DNA of 64,000 nt from Phycisphaerales bacterium (GTDB lineage: Bacteria; Planctomycetota; Phycisphaerae; UBA1845). The notes under the pieces were generated by a model. That model was not told the DNA's origin. It did no database searches and worked only from the letters and a program-made list of their open reading frames with translations. Shown here piece after piece: positions 45,434 through 54,908 of the stretch. Each line of letters opens with the position of its first letter. Within the stretch, counting starts at the first letter, position 1. A program made the position numbers and the translations under genes. Location: NCBI GenBank assembly GCA_020852275.1, contig JADZBE010000022.1:1-64000 (forward strand), in the 5' to 3' direction.

Positions 45434-45601
45434 CAGCCCGCGGTGAAGGTGGACGCGCGTCATTCCCGCGCAGGCGGGAATCCACTTCCGTCATTCCCGC
45501 GCACGCGGGAATCCAGTCGGTGACTCGCGAAGAATCAAGCAGCCGGCGGTTTCCTGGGGCGCCCTGGGCCTCCGCCTGCGGAAAAAGGGGGGGGTGACGG
45601 C
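45434..45601 (-). mobile_element. MITE-like composite element, copy 8
   Basis: Starts CAGCCCGCGGTGAAGG and ends in ggggggtgacgg. Palindromes: gtcattcccgcgcaggcggg and gtcattcccgcgcacgcggg. It lies between the convergent pilin gene and the prepilin gene; the rest of 45380-45661 shows no gene. Confidence 0.6.
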
Positions 45602-45661
45602 TGCTAGGCCCTGCCTCCAGTTAAGCGACAGTCTGGCAGGAGATCCCGCGCCGCGCGTGGC

Positions 45662-46237
45662 TCAGTTCGCCACATCCATCAGGAACACTGCGAGCCGGTT
45701 GTTCTGCCACTCCACCTGCCCGGTCGTCCGCCAGTTTCCCGCCGTGATGCCGGAGTCGAGCGTGTCATTAACGCTTTGCGCGACGGTGTCCGGCACGCCG
45801 TTGAACACGATGTACTGCCCGTTGCCGGTCGCCGTGTTGCTCCCGCCGCCCGTCAGGTCGAACCCACCGTTGGCGACGCCGTTGAAGTTGCGATAGACGA
45901 ACAACTCGCCAAAGGGATTGTCCGCGGCGCTGAGCGGATGATCGAGGTAGGGACCGCTCCATCCCTTGTACGTTTGCGTCAGCGAAAGCTGATGGTTGCC
46001 CGCCGCCGCGTACTGCTGACCGCTGTACTCGATGGCCAGCGCATTGGTGTGCATGTAATGCGTGTTCACCGCGGTGCGCACCGCGTCCACGGTGGCGAGA
46101 ATCTTGGCGGCCTTGGCGTCTTCCGCGGCGCCCGCGGCGCCGGGAATCACAATGGCGGCGAGGATCCCGAGGATGATGACCACGATGAGGATTTCGACGA
46201 GGCTGAAGCCGCGTCGAGTTGCCGTGCGAAAAGTCAT
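45662..46237 (-). CDS. Type II secretion/type IV pilin-like prepilin (GspG-like)
   Basis: 191 residues from ATG 46237; GGGAGAG lies upstream. The prepilin motif is RRGFSLVEILIVVIILGILAAIVIP (Gly then Phe, Glu5). The globular part (DAKAAKILATVDAVRTAVNTHYMHTN, YKGWSGPYLDHPLSAADNPFGELF, GSNTATGNGQYIVFNG) is like the GspG major pseudopilin. It is a lone gene, so it may serve a T2SS encoded elsewhere. Confidence 0.8.
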   Translation of the reverse strand: MTFRTATRRGFSLVEILIVVIILGILAAIVIPGAAGAAEDAKAAKILATVDAVRTAVNTHYMHTNALAIEYSGQQYAAAGNHQLSLTQTYKGWSGPYLDHPLSAADNPFGELFVYRNFNGVANGGFDLTGGGSNTATGNGQYIVFNGVPDTVAQSVNDTLDSGITAGNWRTTGQVEWQNNRLAVFLMDVAN

Positions 46238-46512
46238 GTCTTCGCTCTCCCGTTGCCGATCCTGAACGGTTTCAGGTTTCCAGTTCCGCCCGTGCGTTCG
46301 GGCGCTCCCGACCGAGCGGGTCGAGATGGACGCCGTTCTCTTCTTCGGGGATTCGGGCAGGAAAGTGCAGCATCGGCGCAATTCCGGACGCAGGGAGCAA
46401 GACGAGGCCGCATGCCGCGTGGCGTTAGCGGACCGCGTGCGTTTCCGGGCATCGACCCGGCGGGTCGGCATCTGAACGTGAGCGCAAGTGAGCCGCGGCC
46501 GGACGCCCCGGC

Positions 46513-47001
46513 TCAGTGCCACTCATCATCGCAGTCGCGCAGCGAGCTTTGATCCAGCAAGTGGAACTGCCGGGCGCGCAGCACCTGCACGGCCGCATGA
46601 AGATCATCCGGCAGCACGGCGATGGCCGCATGTCCGTAGGGCTGAATCAGCAGCGGGTAGGTGTAGAAGATATTCACCTCCGCTCCCAGCAGCGCCGCCC
46701 ACGTGTGCAGCAGCGCTCGACGCCCCGGCGGCAGGCTCACCACCAGCAGCTCCGCCTCGCTGACCTGGAAACCGCTCTCGGTCAACACGCGATACGCGTC
46801 ATCCGGCTTGTCCAGGATCATCCGGCAGATCGCGCAATCCACCGAATGCACCACCGAGACGGCCAGAATCCGGATGTCGGTCTTGTCGAAAAGCTGCGTC
46901 AGCCGCAGCAACTGCCCGACCCGGTTTTCGACGAAAACGGATTGCTGGCGGACGGTGGGAAAATCGTGAGCCTCGGCGGTTTCCAGCGGTTCCAGTGCCA
47001 T
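46513..47001 (-). CDS. Tandem ACT-domain protein
   Basis: 162 residues. Two ACT-like folds: residues 15-75 (SVFVENRVGQLLRLTQLFDKTDIRILAVSVVHSVDCAICRMIL) and 80-150 (FQVSEAELLVVSLPPGRRALLHTWAALLGAEVNIFYTYPLL). ACT pairs bind amino acids and regulate enzymes, like the acetolactate synthase small subunit. No biosynthetic genes adjoin. It may be a stand-alone allosteric sensor. The ribosome site is weak. Confidence 0.7.
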   Translation of the reverse strand: MALEPLETAEAHDFPTVRQQSVFVENRVGQLLRLTQLFDKTDIRILAVSVVHSVDCAICRMILDKPDDAYRVLTESGFQVSEAELLVVSLPPGRRALLHTWAALLGAEVNIFYTYPLLIQPYGHAAIAVLPDDLHAAVQVLRARQFHLLDQSSLRDCDDEWH

Positions 47002-47427
47002 ACACGCCTATGTTATCGGCTGGATTGCCGATCGAAAGAAAAAAGGGGCGTCATGTTCCGAATCAATGGGGGCATCCCGGACGCGGCCGTCGCCCCTAGC
47101 ACAAGCCGGGCTGAAGACGCTACGCCGCAGTTCGCTCCCCGTGGCGAGGGCTGCATGAGCACGGGCGAGACCCGACACGTTGCTCGGCTTCAGGTTTCCG
47201 GAATCCTGTCAACTCTCTGCCAAAACCGCATTCGAGGCGATCGAATCCGGTGTCAGGATGGCACGATCGAGCCATCGCTCGCTCGCTGTAGCATCTCTAA
47301 CTGATTATGGATTAGATGATTACGAGTAGAACGTCCGTGGCGACGGGCTGGTATGTTCTGTGCTGGAAGCTGGTCGGACTGTGTCCTGCGCGCATGCGCG
47401 GCAGGCACTAGAAGCCAGGAGCCAGAC
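47002..47427. other. Divergent region upstream of dnaK
   Basis: About 425 bp between the ACT gene (minus) and dnaK (plus). I searched for a CIRCE element (TTAGCACTC-N9-GAGTGCTAA), which regulates many dnaK operons, and found none. An A/T-richer patch (47291-47330) may hold a promoter, but no box pair is good. Confidence 0.4.
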
Positions 47428-49359
47428 GTGTCTAAGACCATTGGAATCGACCTCGGGACCACAAATTCGGTTGTCGCTGTAATGGAGGGCGACACGGTCA
47501 AGGTGCTTACCAACGCTCAGGGCGGGCGTCTGACGCCGTCGGTGGTTGGAATCACCGAAAAAGGCGAGCGGCTGATCGGGCAGCTTGCCCGACGGCAGCA
47601 GGTAGCCAACCCTCAGAACACGGTGTTCTCCATCAAGCGCTTCATGGGGCGCCGGCACAACGAAGTCACGAGCGAGGAGAAGCTCGTCTCCTACAAGGTC
47701 GTCGGCGGTCCGGAAGAACTCGTCAAGGTTGAGGTCCGCGGCAAGCAGTACACGCCGCAGGAAATCAGCGCGATGATTCTCCAGGATCTCAAGAAAACCG
47801 CGGAAGCCTACCTCGGCGGTCCGGTGACGCGCGCGGTCATCACCGTCCCCGCGTACTTCAACGACTCGCAGCGCAAGGCTACCAAGGAGGCGGGCGAGAT
47901 CGCCGGGCTGACGGTCGAGCGCATCATCAACGAGCCGACGGCGGCCGCGCTGGCGTACGGTCTGGAGAAGAAGAAAGAGCAGCGCGTGGCCGTCTTCGAC
48001 CTCGGCGGCGGCACGTTTGACATCTCCATCCTGGAGATCGACCCGGAGGTGGGCACGTTCGAGGTGAAGGCCACGTCGGGCGACGGCCACCTCGGCGGCG
48101 ACGACTACGACGAGGAACTGATCAACTTTGTCGCCGAGGAGTTCCGCAAGAAAGAAGGCATCGACCTGCGCAAAGACCCCATGGCGCTGCAACGTCTGAA
48201 GGAGGAATGCGAGAAGGCCAAGTGCGAGCTGTCCACGGTGATGGAGACCAATCTGAACCTGCCGTTCATCACGGCGGATGCGTCCGGTCCCCGGCACCTT
48301 CAGATGACCATCACGCGCAGCAAGTTTGAGCAGCTTACGAAACACCTCACCGAGCGCTGCCGCAAGCCCGTGATGGAGGCAATGCAGGGCGCCAAGGCCG
48401 GTCAGAAGGACATCGACGAGGTCATCCTCGTCGGCGGCTCGACGCGCATGCCCGCCGTGGTCGCGCTGTGCAAGGAAATCTTCGGGAAAGAGCCGAACAA
48501 GAGCATTAACCCGGATGAAGTGGTGGCCGTGGGAGCGGCGATTCAGGGCGCGATCCTCTCCGGTCACCGCGACGACATCGTGCTGCTGGACGTGACGCCG
48601 CTGCGGCTCGGCGTGGAAACGCTGGGCGCGGTGATGACCACGATGATCGAGGCCAACACGACGATTCCCACGTCGCGCACGGAAACATTCTCCACGGCGG
48701 CCGACGGGCAGACGGAAGTGACGATCCACGTGCTTCAGGGCAACCGCCCGATGGCCGCGGACAACCGCTCGCTGGGCAAGTTCAACCTGACGGGCATCGC
48801 CCCCGCGCCGCGCGGCATGCCGCAGATCGAAGTCACCTTCGACATCGACCGCAACGGCATCATCAACGTCTCCGCCAAGGACAAGGCCACCGGCAAGAAG
48901 CAGGAAGTGCGCATCGAGGGCAGCAGCGGTCTGTCGAAGGACGAGATCGAGAAGATGAAGCGCGACGCGGAGTCGCACGCCGCCGACGACACGCGCAAGG
49001 CCGACCTGGTCAAGACGCGCAACGAGGCGGAGCATCACGCCTACGCGGTCGAGCAGCAGCTTCGCGAACACGGCGACAAGATCCCCGCGGCGGAGCGGTC
49101 GAAGATCGAGTCGTCGATCAACAACGTGCGCGAAGTGCTCAAGGGCGAGGACGGCGGAGCCATCCGCAAGGCGATGGAATCGCTGGTGCAGGACGCGCAG
49201 TCCATCGGCAAGATCATCTACGAAGCCGCCGCCGCCAAGGCCGGCACGACGCCCGGCGCCGCGCCCGGCACCGCTTCAACCGGGCACGAAAGCCCCGCCG
49301 GCGCGAAGCCGCAGGACGACGTGATCGACGCGGAGTACGAGGTCAAGGAATCGCGCTAG
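47428..49359 (+). CDS. dnaK: Chaperone DnaK (Hsp70)
   Basis: 643 residues from GTG 47428; AGGAG lies seven bases upstream and [21 protein letters not shown] is the standard start. ATPase motifs: [73 protein letters not shown]. The substrate-binding domain ([19 protein letters not shown]) and tail [14 protein letters not shown] are typical. It folds proteins with DnaJ and GrpE. grpE and dnaJ are not adjacent. No CIRCE is seen. Confidence 0.97.
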   Translation: MSKTIGIDLGTTNSVVAVMEGDTVKVLTNAQGGRLTPSVVGITEKGERLIGQLARRQQVANPQNTVFSIKRFMGRRHNEVTSEEKLVSYKVVGGPEELVKVEVRGKQYTPQEISAMILQDLKKTAEAYLGGPVTRAVITVPAYFNDSQRKATKEAGEIAGLTVERIINEPTAAALAYGLEKKKEQRVAVFDLGGGTFDISILEIDPEVGTFEVKATSGDGHLGGDDYDEELINFVAEEFRKKEGIDLRKDPMALQRLKEECEKAKCELSTVMETNLNLPFITADASGPRHLQMTITRSKFEQLTKHLTERCRKPVMEAMQGAKAGQKDIDEVILVGGSTRMPAVVALCKEIFGKEPNKSINPDEVVAVGAAIQGAILSGHRDDIVLLDVTPLRLGVETLGAVMTTMIEANTTIPTSRTETFSTAADGQTEVTIHVLQGNRPMAADNRSLGKFNLTGIAPAPRGMPQIEVTFDIDRNGIINVSAKDKATGKKQEVRIEGSSGLSKDEIEKMKRDAESHAADDTRKADLVKTRNEAEHHAYAVEQQLREHGDKIPAAERSKIESSINNVREVLKGEDGGAIRKAMESLVQDAQSIGKIIYEAAAAKAGTTPGAAPGTASTGHESPAGAKPQDDVIDAEYEVKESR

Positions 49360-49389
49360 TCCAGCGCCTCGGCATGATCGCATCGCGGA

Positions 49390-49500
49390 CCCTACAGAGG
49401 CGCACCCGTTCAGAGGCGCACCCGTTCAGAGCCGCGACCGTGAGGGAGCGCATTCTGAGCTTTCAGTGCCGCGACCGCAAGGAAGCGCATTCAGACGCTG
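49390..49500 (+). repeat. CAGAGGCGCACCCGTT / CAGAGCCGCGACCGTGAGGG repeats
   Basis: Two copies of CAGAGGCGCACCCGTT, then CAGAGCCGCGACCGTGAGGG and CAGTGCCGCGACCGCAAGG, each followed by agcgcattc. They resemble 36413-36530 and the reverse complement at 15489-15517. They lie between dnaK and ruvC. Confidence 0.6.
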
Positions 49501-49587
49501 GGAAACGGGAGCGCTGCCTCGCGGTCGCGGTGGATTCAGGCGACGGCGAACGACACGCAGGTGATTTCCTTCCGGGAGCGCGTCCAC

Positions 49588-50064
49588 ATGGGACGGATTC
49601 TATGCGGCGTGGATCCGGGGCTGGGCGTCACGGGGTATGCCGTGGTGCGCGCCGAGAGCGGGCGGCTCGAGCTGATCGACGCCGGGGCGCTGCGGACGGA
49701 TGAGTCGCTCGAACTGCCCGACCGGCTTTGCCAGCTTGATGACGACTTCGCCTCCGTCCTGCGCGACCACCGCCCCGAGGTCGTGGCCGTTGAAGACCTC
49801 TACTCTCACTACAAGCATCCCCGCACCTCGATCCTGATGGGGCACGCGCGCGGCGTCATCCTCTGCACCGCGGCGAAGCTCCATGTAAAGGTCACGCCTT
49901 ACCCGGCCACTCGCGTCAAGAAATACCTGACCGGCAACGGGCATGCTTCCAAGGATCAGATTCAACGGGCGGTCGCGCGGACGCTGGGCCTGGCGGCGCC
50001 GCCGGAGCCGCCGGATGTGGCGGATGCGCTGGCGCTGGCGTTATGCTGTGCCGGGGGGGAGTAA
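49588..50064 (+). CDS. ruvC: Crossover junction endodeoxyribonuclease RuvC
   Basis: 158 residues from ATG 49588 (an upstream GTG gives nine extra residues). GVDPGLGVTGYAVV is the first acidic motif, AVEDLY the second, and PPDVADALALAL supplies the two final Asp of the four-acid RuvC active site. It resolves Holliday junctions with RuvAB. ruvA and ruvB follow on the same strand, the classical order. Confidence 0.92.
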   Translation: MGRILCGVDPGLGVTGYAVVRAESGRLELIDAGALRTDESLELPDRLCQLDDDFASVLRDHRPEVVAVEDLYSHYKHPRTSILMGHARGVILCTAAKLHVKVTPYPATRVKKYLTGNGHASKDQIQRAVARTLGLAAPPEPPDVADALALALCCAGGE

Positions 50065-50126
50065 TGAATGGCGAATGGCGAATGCCGAATAGCGAATGAC
50101 GAAGTGCGAATGGCGGATGCCAACGC
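50065..50126 (+). repeat. GAATGGCGAATG-type tandem repeat
   Basis: Five or so 8-10 bp units (aatggcg, aatgccg, aatagcg, aatgacg, aagtgcg, aatggcgg). They lie between ruvC and ruvA and resemble the attctgc track at 3766. Confidence 0.55.
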
Positions 50127-50201
50127 TGAGCAACTACCGATCCACGAGGCACGAAGCACGAAGCACGATCCGCCATTCCAGATTGACCAGAGGCAGCTTC
50201 C

Positions 50202-50840
50202 TTGATCGTCCGATTCACTGGCATCCTGTGTGAGCTGACCGAGGAGGCCGTCATCCTTGAGCGCGACGGCGTGGCGCGCGAGGTGCTGGTGCCGCGCGCG
50301 GCCATCGCGCAGCTCGCGCCCGAGCGCGGGCGCAGTGTCACGCTGCACACGCTGGAGATCTTCGAGGGCGCGCAGACGTCGAGCTACCTGACGCCGCGGC
50401 TGATCGGCTTTACATCCGCGGAGGAGAAGGCGTTCTTCCAGCGGTTCATCAGCGTCAAGGGCATGGGCGTGCGCAAGGCGCTGAAGGCGTTGTCCGAGCC
50501 GGCGCGGCGCGTGGCGCGGTGGATCCAGGACGGCGACGTGAAGGCCCTCGCCCGGCTGACCGGCATCGGTCCGCGTGGGGCGCAGGTCATGGTGGCCGAG
50601 CTGAAGGGCAAGCTCAACGACATGGCCCTGCCCGAGACTGCGGCGGGCGAAGTGCTGCACACCGCCTGGACCGACGCGCAGCGCGACGCGCTGACGGTCC
50701 TGACCGGATGGGGCGACAATCGCGCCGACGCCGAACGTTTCCTGACCGAGGCCGCGCGGCTTCAGCCCGATCTGACTCGCGCGGACGACTGGGTTCGAGC
50801 GGCGTACAAGATCAAATCCGGCGGCGGAAGGGGGGCTTAG
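50202..50840 (+). CDS. ruvA: Holliday junction branch-migration protein RuvA
   Basis: 212 residues from a TTG at 50202 (MIVRFTGILCELTEEAVILERDGV). A ribosome site AGAGG lies eight bases upstream. The OB-fold comes first, then helix-hairpin-helices (FISVKGMGVRKALKALSE, LTGIGPRGAQVMVAELKGKL) that grip the junction, and the C-terminal three-helix domain (DALTVLTGWGDNRADAERFLTEA) that binds RuvB. ruvB starts 3 bp after the stop. Confidence 0.92.
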   Translation: MIVRFTGILCELTEEAVILERDGVAREVLVPRAAIAQLAPERGRSVTLHTLEIFEGAQTSSYLTPRLIGFTSAEEKAFFQRFISVKGMGVRKALKALSEPARRVARWIQDGDVKALARLTGIGPRGAQVMVAELKGKLNDMALPETAAGEVLHTAWTDAQRDALTVLTGWGDNRADAERFLTEAARLQPDLTRADDWVRAAYKIKSGGGRGA

Positions 50841-50843
50841 CGC

Positions 50844-51893
50844 ATGGCCAGGGACCGGATTCTCAGCGGTCAGCCGCGACCGGAGGAGGAGTCGCTCGAC
50901 TTGGCGCTGCGCCCCAAGCGGCTGGACGAAATGGTGGGGCAGCGGGCCATGCTCGACAAGCTGCGCATCGCCATGACCGCGGCGCGCCAGCGCGGCGAAC
51001 CGCTGGAGCACATGCTGCTCGAAGGTCCGCCGGGGCTGGGCAAGACCACGCTGGCATTCGTCATCGCCAACGAGATGGGCGGGCGCACGCCGCGCGTCAC
51101 CTCCGGTCCCGCCATCGCCCGGCAGGCGGACCTGATGGCCATGCTCACCACGCTGGAGCGCGGCGACGTACTGTTCATCGATGAGATTCACCGGCTGCCG
51201 CGCATCGTCGAGGAGTTTCTGTACACGGCGCTGGAGGACTTTCGCGTTGATTTCACGATCGAAGGCGGCCTGTCGGGGCGCGTGGTCAACTTCAAGCTGA
51301 ACCGCTTCACGCTGATCGGGGCGACGACGCGCTCGGGGATGCTCACGGCCGCGTTGCGAGACCGGTTCGGGCACCGCTACCATTTCAACTTCTACGACGC
51401 GGACGAGCTGAACACGGTGCTGACGCGCTCGGCGGGGAAGCTCGAAGTGACGCATGACGGCGACGCGCTGCGGATCATCGCCCGCCGCAGCCGCGGGACG
51501 CCGCGCGTGGCCAACCGGCTGCTGCGGCGCGTCCGGGATTATGCGCAGGTCTGCGCGGACGGGCGGATCACGCCGCGCGTCGCGGAGGAGGCGCTCACGG
51601 TGCAGCAGGTGGACGCGCTCGGTCTGGACGAGCTGGACCGCGCGTTCATCAAGACGCTGACCGGCGTGTACGGCGGCGGGCCGGCGGGGATCGAGGCGCT
51701 CGCAGCCACGATGGGCGAGGAGCGCGACACGCTGGAAGACGTCGTCGAGCCGTTCCTGCTCCAGATCGGCTTCGTCATCCGCACCCGCGCCGGCCGCCAA
51801 GCCACCCGCGAAGCCTACCGCCACCTCGGCCTCCCCGAGCCGGCCATCCCGCAGCCCAGCGCCCCAGACGGCCAGACGCCGCTGTTTTTGTAG
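50844..51893 (+). CDS. ruvB: Holliday junction ATP-dependent helicase RuvB
   Basis: 349 residues. Start MARDRILSGQPRPEEESLDLALRPKRLDEMVGQ. Walker A is EGPPGLGKTTLAFVIANEMG; Walker B is VLFIDEIHRLPRIVEEFLYTALEDF; sensor-1 GATTRSGMLTAALRDRFG; sensor-2 RSRGTPRVANRLLRRVRDYA; and a winged-helix C-terminal domain (GGGPAGIEALAATMGEERDTLEDVVEPFLLQIGFV). It powers branch migration with RuvA. End of the ruvCAB operon. Confidence 0.96.
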   Translation: MARDRILSGQPRPEEESLDLALRPKRLDEMVGQRAMLDKLRIAMTAARQRGEPLEHMLLEGPPGLGKTTLAFVIANEMGGRTPRVTSGPAIARQADLMAMLTTLERGDVLFIDEIHRLPRIVEEFLYTALEDFRVDFTIEGGLSGRVVNFKLNRFTLIGATTRSGMLTAALRDRFGHRYHFNFYDADELNTVLTRSAGKLEVTHDGDALRIIARRSRGTPRVANRLLRRVRDYAQVCADGRITPRVAEEALTVQQVDALGLDELDRAFIKTLTGVYGGGPAGIEALAATMGEERDTLEDVVEPFLLQIGFVIRTRAGRQATREAYRHLGLPEPAIPQPSAPDGQTPLFL

Positions 51894-52041
51894 GGGCATC
51901 GATGGGGTGCAAAGATCGAGTCGCTCCGGTAGCATCGTGCAGCTTGCTTGATCCGGTCTTCGCCGCCGCTCGAAGCCTCAGGTGACCGTCTTCTCCCAGA
52001 AGGCCGTGCTCAGTCATCCCCGGGCGCTGATTCGGTATCCA

Positions 52042-52392
52042 TCACAGACCCCCGACCAGGAAAAGCCCCCCCATCACGCCGGTGATCGCCGTTGAGATGA
52101 TCCCCATGATCAAACCAGCCTTTGCCATGCCGTGCGATCCGCGGGAATAGTGGCCGGTGGCGAGCTGTTTTCTTGCCTTGTAATAGTAAACGAGAGCGAC
52201 CGGCCCGCAGAGAGCGCACGCGGTCAGCGATACGATGCCGAGGACCATGGAAGCGGTCGCTGCACCGCAGGTTTCCTGCCGGCGCAGGGCGGCGATGCTC
52301 TCTTCGATGGGGCGTCCACATTCCGGGCATATCCCGCCAATCGTCAGACCGGTGAAGTTATAGCCGCATCCGATGCAGTTGAACGAGGACAT
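52042..52392 (-). CDS. Zinc-ribbon membrane protein
   Basis: 116 residues from ATG 52392 (MSSFNCIGCGYNFTG); an upstream ATG at 52467 is also open but the ribosome site is weak for either. A double CxxC ribbon, CIGCGYNFTGLTIGGICPECG, is the planctomycete CxxCGY...CPECG type. Two hydrophobic segments follow (ATASMVLGIVSLTACALCGPVALVYYY, AKAGLIMGIISTAITGVMGGLFLVGG), as in DUF4190 proteins. Function unknown. Confidence 0.6.
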   Translation of the reverse strand: MSSFNCIGCGYNFTGLTIGGICPECGRPIEESIAALRRQETCGAATASMVLGIVSLTACALCGPVALVYYYKARKQLATGHYSRGSHGMAKAGLIMGIISTAITGVMGGLFLVGGL

Positions 52393-52567
52393 CACTGAGG
52401 GCGGTTGTGCACTGGCAAACCGCGGCAGGTCAGGCGAGGAGTGTGAGTTTGCATGCCGGTTCTGCATGGGTGACTGAACTCAAAACTGGAACCTGAAAAC
52501 CGAAGCGAACGCTCGACTTCGACGTGCCGGAATAGCCCTCCGCCCGTTCCTCCCGCAGGGGGAGAGC

Positions 52568-52659
52568 CTATCTCATCCCTTTCACCACCGCATCCCCGAC
52601 CTCGGGGCACTTCACCAACCGCACCCCTGCGACGCCTTTGGCTTTCATTGGCTGCTCGA
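52568..52659 (-). pseudogene. Second copy of the icd 3' end (detached tail)
   Basis: On the minus strand this reads MKAKGVAGVRLVKCPEVG, then DAVVKGMR and a stop (TAG at 52568-52570), against [26 protein letters not shown] at the end of icd. Over 85 aligned bases (52575-52659 and 54916-55000) 70 are identical. No upstream icd coding is attached. It lies on the far side of the ATPase/partner pair. Confidence 0.85.
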
Positions 52660-52722
52660 TCGTGAGCGGGTCGGTACTCCCCAAGCTCTGTCTCGAACCC
52701 CGGACTCGATTACTTTCCCGTA

Positions 52723-53370
52723 TCAATCGTGCCTCTTCGCTTGCAGCATAGTCTCGACAGTATTGCGCAAGTCGGTCTCGAATCGCTTAAATGCACTGAG
52801 CTGACGAAGTGGCGACCAGTCATCGATAAGGTTCCCCAGGACCGACCGACTTTTCTCAGGTCGGAACAATTTCAACCGACGACCCGTAAGTCCGCTTGCC
52901 TTAGCCATGGCCTCGAAGAGCACCTCCTTCGGATCGGGAATCGCCTCGACATGAACCGGCAGCGAAAGCTCCATCGTGCCGTTCGGGTTGCCTGCCGCCC
53001 TTCTGATTGCTGGCTCATTGAACAGAAGCCACGCCTCGGTCATGCGTATCGGGACGACGCAAACGAGCGGGAAGCCTCTTGGAATTCTGGAGTAGTGTAT
53101 CGCCTCCTGAATCTCAGCAAACCGCGCGTCGAATGTATGCGCTTCAGCGTCCCGATGCACGAGTATGACGTCACAGGGGTAGAGTTTGATGGCGTGATCG
53201 ATACGGTCCTGCAATGAGCGTGGTGGTTGCGGCATTCCCGACAGATCCGCATGTCGCCCTTGGACGGGCACTTCCGCACGGACGTGTTGCTCGAACACCC
53301 ACTGGGCGATGCGAACAAGAACTCGATCCGAACCCCCGTCGGTGAGCACGGCGAAATCAATGCGCATCAC
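52723..53370 (-). CDS. DUF4276-like partner protein of the ATPase
   Basis: 215 residues, starting 14 bases inside the ATPase gene. A beta-alpha start FAVLTDGGSDRVLVRIAQWVF, then the strand VILVHRDAEAH and VPIRMTEAWLLFNEP are typical of DUF4276/RloB-like proteins, which are often paired with AAA ATPases. These have been compared to a TOPRIM fold; here the possible acids are in TDGGSD (11-15) and HRDAE (72-76), and the canonical Glu is absent. The rest (PDPKEVLFEAMAKASGLTGRRLKLF) is basic. It is probably the effector nuclease or a substrate-sensing subunit. Family call moderately sure, function inferred. Confidence 0.7.
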   Translation of the reverse strand: MMRIDFAVLTDGGSDRVLVRIAQWVFEQHVRAEVPVQGRHADLSGMPQPPRSLQDRIDHAIKLYPCDVILVHRDAEAHTFDARFAEIQEAIHYSRIPRGFPLVCVVPIRMTEAWLLFNEPAIRRAAGNPNGTMELSLPVHVEAIPDPKEVLFEAMAKASGLTGRRLKLFRPEKSRSVLGNLIDDWSPLRQLSAFKRFETDLRNTVETMLQAKRHD

Positions 53371-54853
53371 TCACGTCTCGTGGAAAGGCCAATAAGGGCT
53401 GGATGTCCTCACGGTCGATGACTCGGTTTCTGCGCCCGGCTTGCTTCTTTTCCGGGTCACGGCGCGCCAAAGGGTTCAGGTATTTGAGAAGTGTGCCCTT
53501 GGGACACGCATGCACGCTAGCCTCGCTAACCCGCCAGGTATCGGGAAGCGCGGAGAATCGCACCGCTGCGACGGTCCCTCGGAGCCCGTGGGGCGCACCA
53601 TCGTCCCGAAAAGATTCTGCGATGACCAAGCTGTCGTCGGGCACTTCGCTTACGACCAATGGAGAGTGCGTGTTTACGATCACCTGTCTGAGCGGATTGT
53701 CGGGACCATCCGGCTCCCTAGGATCTACCGCGATGTCCTTCAGCAAGTTCAGCATGGCGGGCACCCGTTCTGGATGGATTCCGTTTTCGGGTTCCTCCAG
53801 GCAGAATAGCCCGCCTCCTTCGGTGGACTGCTCGATGATGGCCAGCGCGAGGAAGCGAAGCGTCCCATCGGAGAGCGAACGGGCGGAGTGCTCTGTTCCG
53901 TCACGGAGTCGTGCCAGCAGAGTCAATAGCTCGCGCTTCTCGTCCTTCTCCACACGTATTTCTCGGATTTCGTCGACCAATTCAGAAAGCCGGTTGGCGA
54001 TGCGTTGCCGAACTGCGTCGCCGTTCCCTGAAGGACCCAGCTTACCATTCCCAACAAGCCGGTGCAGCGTGGCGGGAAGATGAGCGCCGTCCGTGGCAAC
54101 CTCGGACGGGTCGCGCAGCTCATCCGATCGTCGCAGCGCGGTCGGTTCCAATTGGAGTAATCGCCAACTGGACATTTCTGCGCGCGCGACCACCGCCGTC
54201 CTGGCCTCAGCAGCGCTCAGTGAGGAGAGCACCGTTCGCGGCAACGGCTCTGTTAACCTCTCCTGAGGGCGACCGCCCGTCCCTCCATCCTGCTGAATAT
54301 GAACGACGCGCCCAGTCTCATGATCCTCCGTTCGCAAGTATGGCTTTCCCGTCTTTCGCTTGGCGACAATGATCGGCTCAAGCCATGAAGCGTCATCGTG
54401 TGGAAACAAGAGATGTTCCCGAGCCTTCGACTTGATGATATAGTCGAGTTCTTCGTAGAGAATCTCCAACGGGCCGAACGCCGATTCCTCACCGCGGTAG
54501 CCCAGTTCCAACGTGTATCGCAACAGCGTGCTAGTGGCGTTCGCCGTCTGCCGCAAATGATCAAGCGCGCTGCGTGGGGCGATCATCTCGACTTCGAAGC
54601 GCATTCGATTGACCTGTTGTTCGCCGGAGCGATAAAACAGGCCGCGAATATTACCGCTGCGACCATGCTCATCTCGAATCGATTGAGCAGCATCGATGAG
54701 CTCCCTTGTTGTCAGGAGTTTCAGAAAGTGGATTGCATCGAAGACATTCGACTTGCCCACGCCATTGGCGCCGGCGATACAGGTGAACGGTCCAAAGTAG
54801 ATTTGCGCGTTGAGGAGGTTCTTGAATCCGGAAACTGTTAGTTTAGTCAACAT
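53357..54853 (-). CDS. OLD/RecF-like AAA ATPase, likely anti-phage component
   Basis: 498 residues. N-terminus MLTKLTVSGFKNLLNAQIYFGPFTCIAGANGVGKSN has Walker A at 28-35. About 300 residues of coiled-coil and mixed helix follow. The ABC signature is SLSDGTLRFLALA (326-), Walker B LFCLEEPENGIHP (349-, Glu353/354), and VNTHSPLVV (His396) is the switch. This is the ABC-type AAA_21/OLD ATPase fold. Together with the overlapping partner gene it matches two-gene defence modules (OLD, PARIS-like). It lies 55 bp downstream of icd on the same strand and just upstream of the detached icd tail. The C-terminal 80 residues are low-complexity basic (KQAGRRNRVIDREDIQPLLA). Confidence 0.85.
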   Translation of the reverse strand: MLTKLTVSGFKNLLNAQIYFGPFTCIAGANGVGKSNVFDAIHFLKLLTTRELIDAAQSIRDEHGRSGNIRGLFYRSGEQQVNRMRFEVEMIAPRSALDHLRQTANATSTLLRYTLELGYRGEESAFGPLEILYEELDYIIKSKAREHLLFPHDDASWLEPIIVAKRKTGKPYLRTEDHETGRVVHIQQDGGTGGRPQERLTEPLPRTVLSSLSAAEARTAVVARAEMSSWRLLQLEPTALRRSDELRDPSEVATDGAHLPATLHRLVGNGKLGPSGNGDAVRQRIANRLSELVDEIREIRVEKDEKRELLTLLARLRDGTEHSARSLSDGTLRFLALAIIEQSTEGGGLFCLEEPENGIHPERVPAMLNLLKDIAVDPREPDGPDNPLRQVIVNTHSPLVVSEVPDDSLVIAESFRDDGAPHGLRGTVAAVRFSALPDTWRVSEASVHACPKGTLLKYLNPLARRDPEKKQAGRRNRVIDREDIQPLLAFPRDVSDAH

Positions 54854-54908
54854 GGCCGGGTTTCCGGTTCCTCGCAGTCAACGAACGACGAACGTACGAG
54901 CGCCATTC

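Noticed and set aside
47002-47427. CIRCE operator for dnaK
   Set aside because: No TTAGCACTC-N9-GAGTGCTAA or close variant was found.
47320-49071. Long antisense frame opposite dnaK
   Set aside because: Its sequence is a shadow of dnaK; no ribosome site.
49962-51935. Long antisense frame opposite ruvA and ruvB
   Set aside because: Shadow of the ruv operon with repetitive His/Arg/Gln composition.
52660-52722. A tRNA fragment as the attachment site of the ATPase element
   Set aside because: A GGGGTTCGAGAC-like string on the minus strand lacks the rest of a tRNA; the icd tail explains the boundary better.
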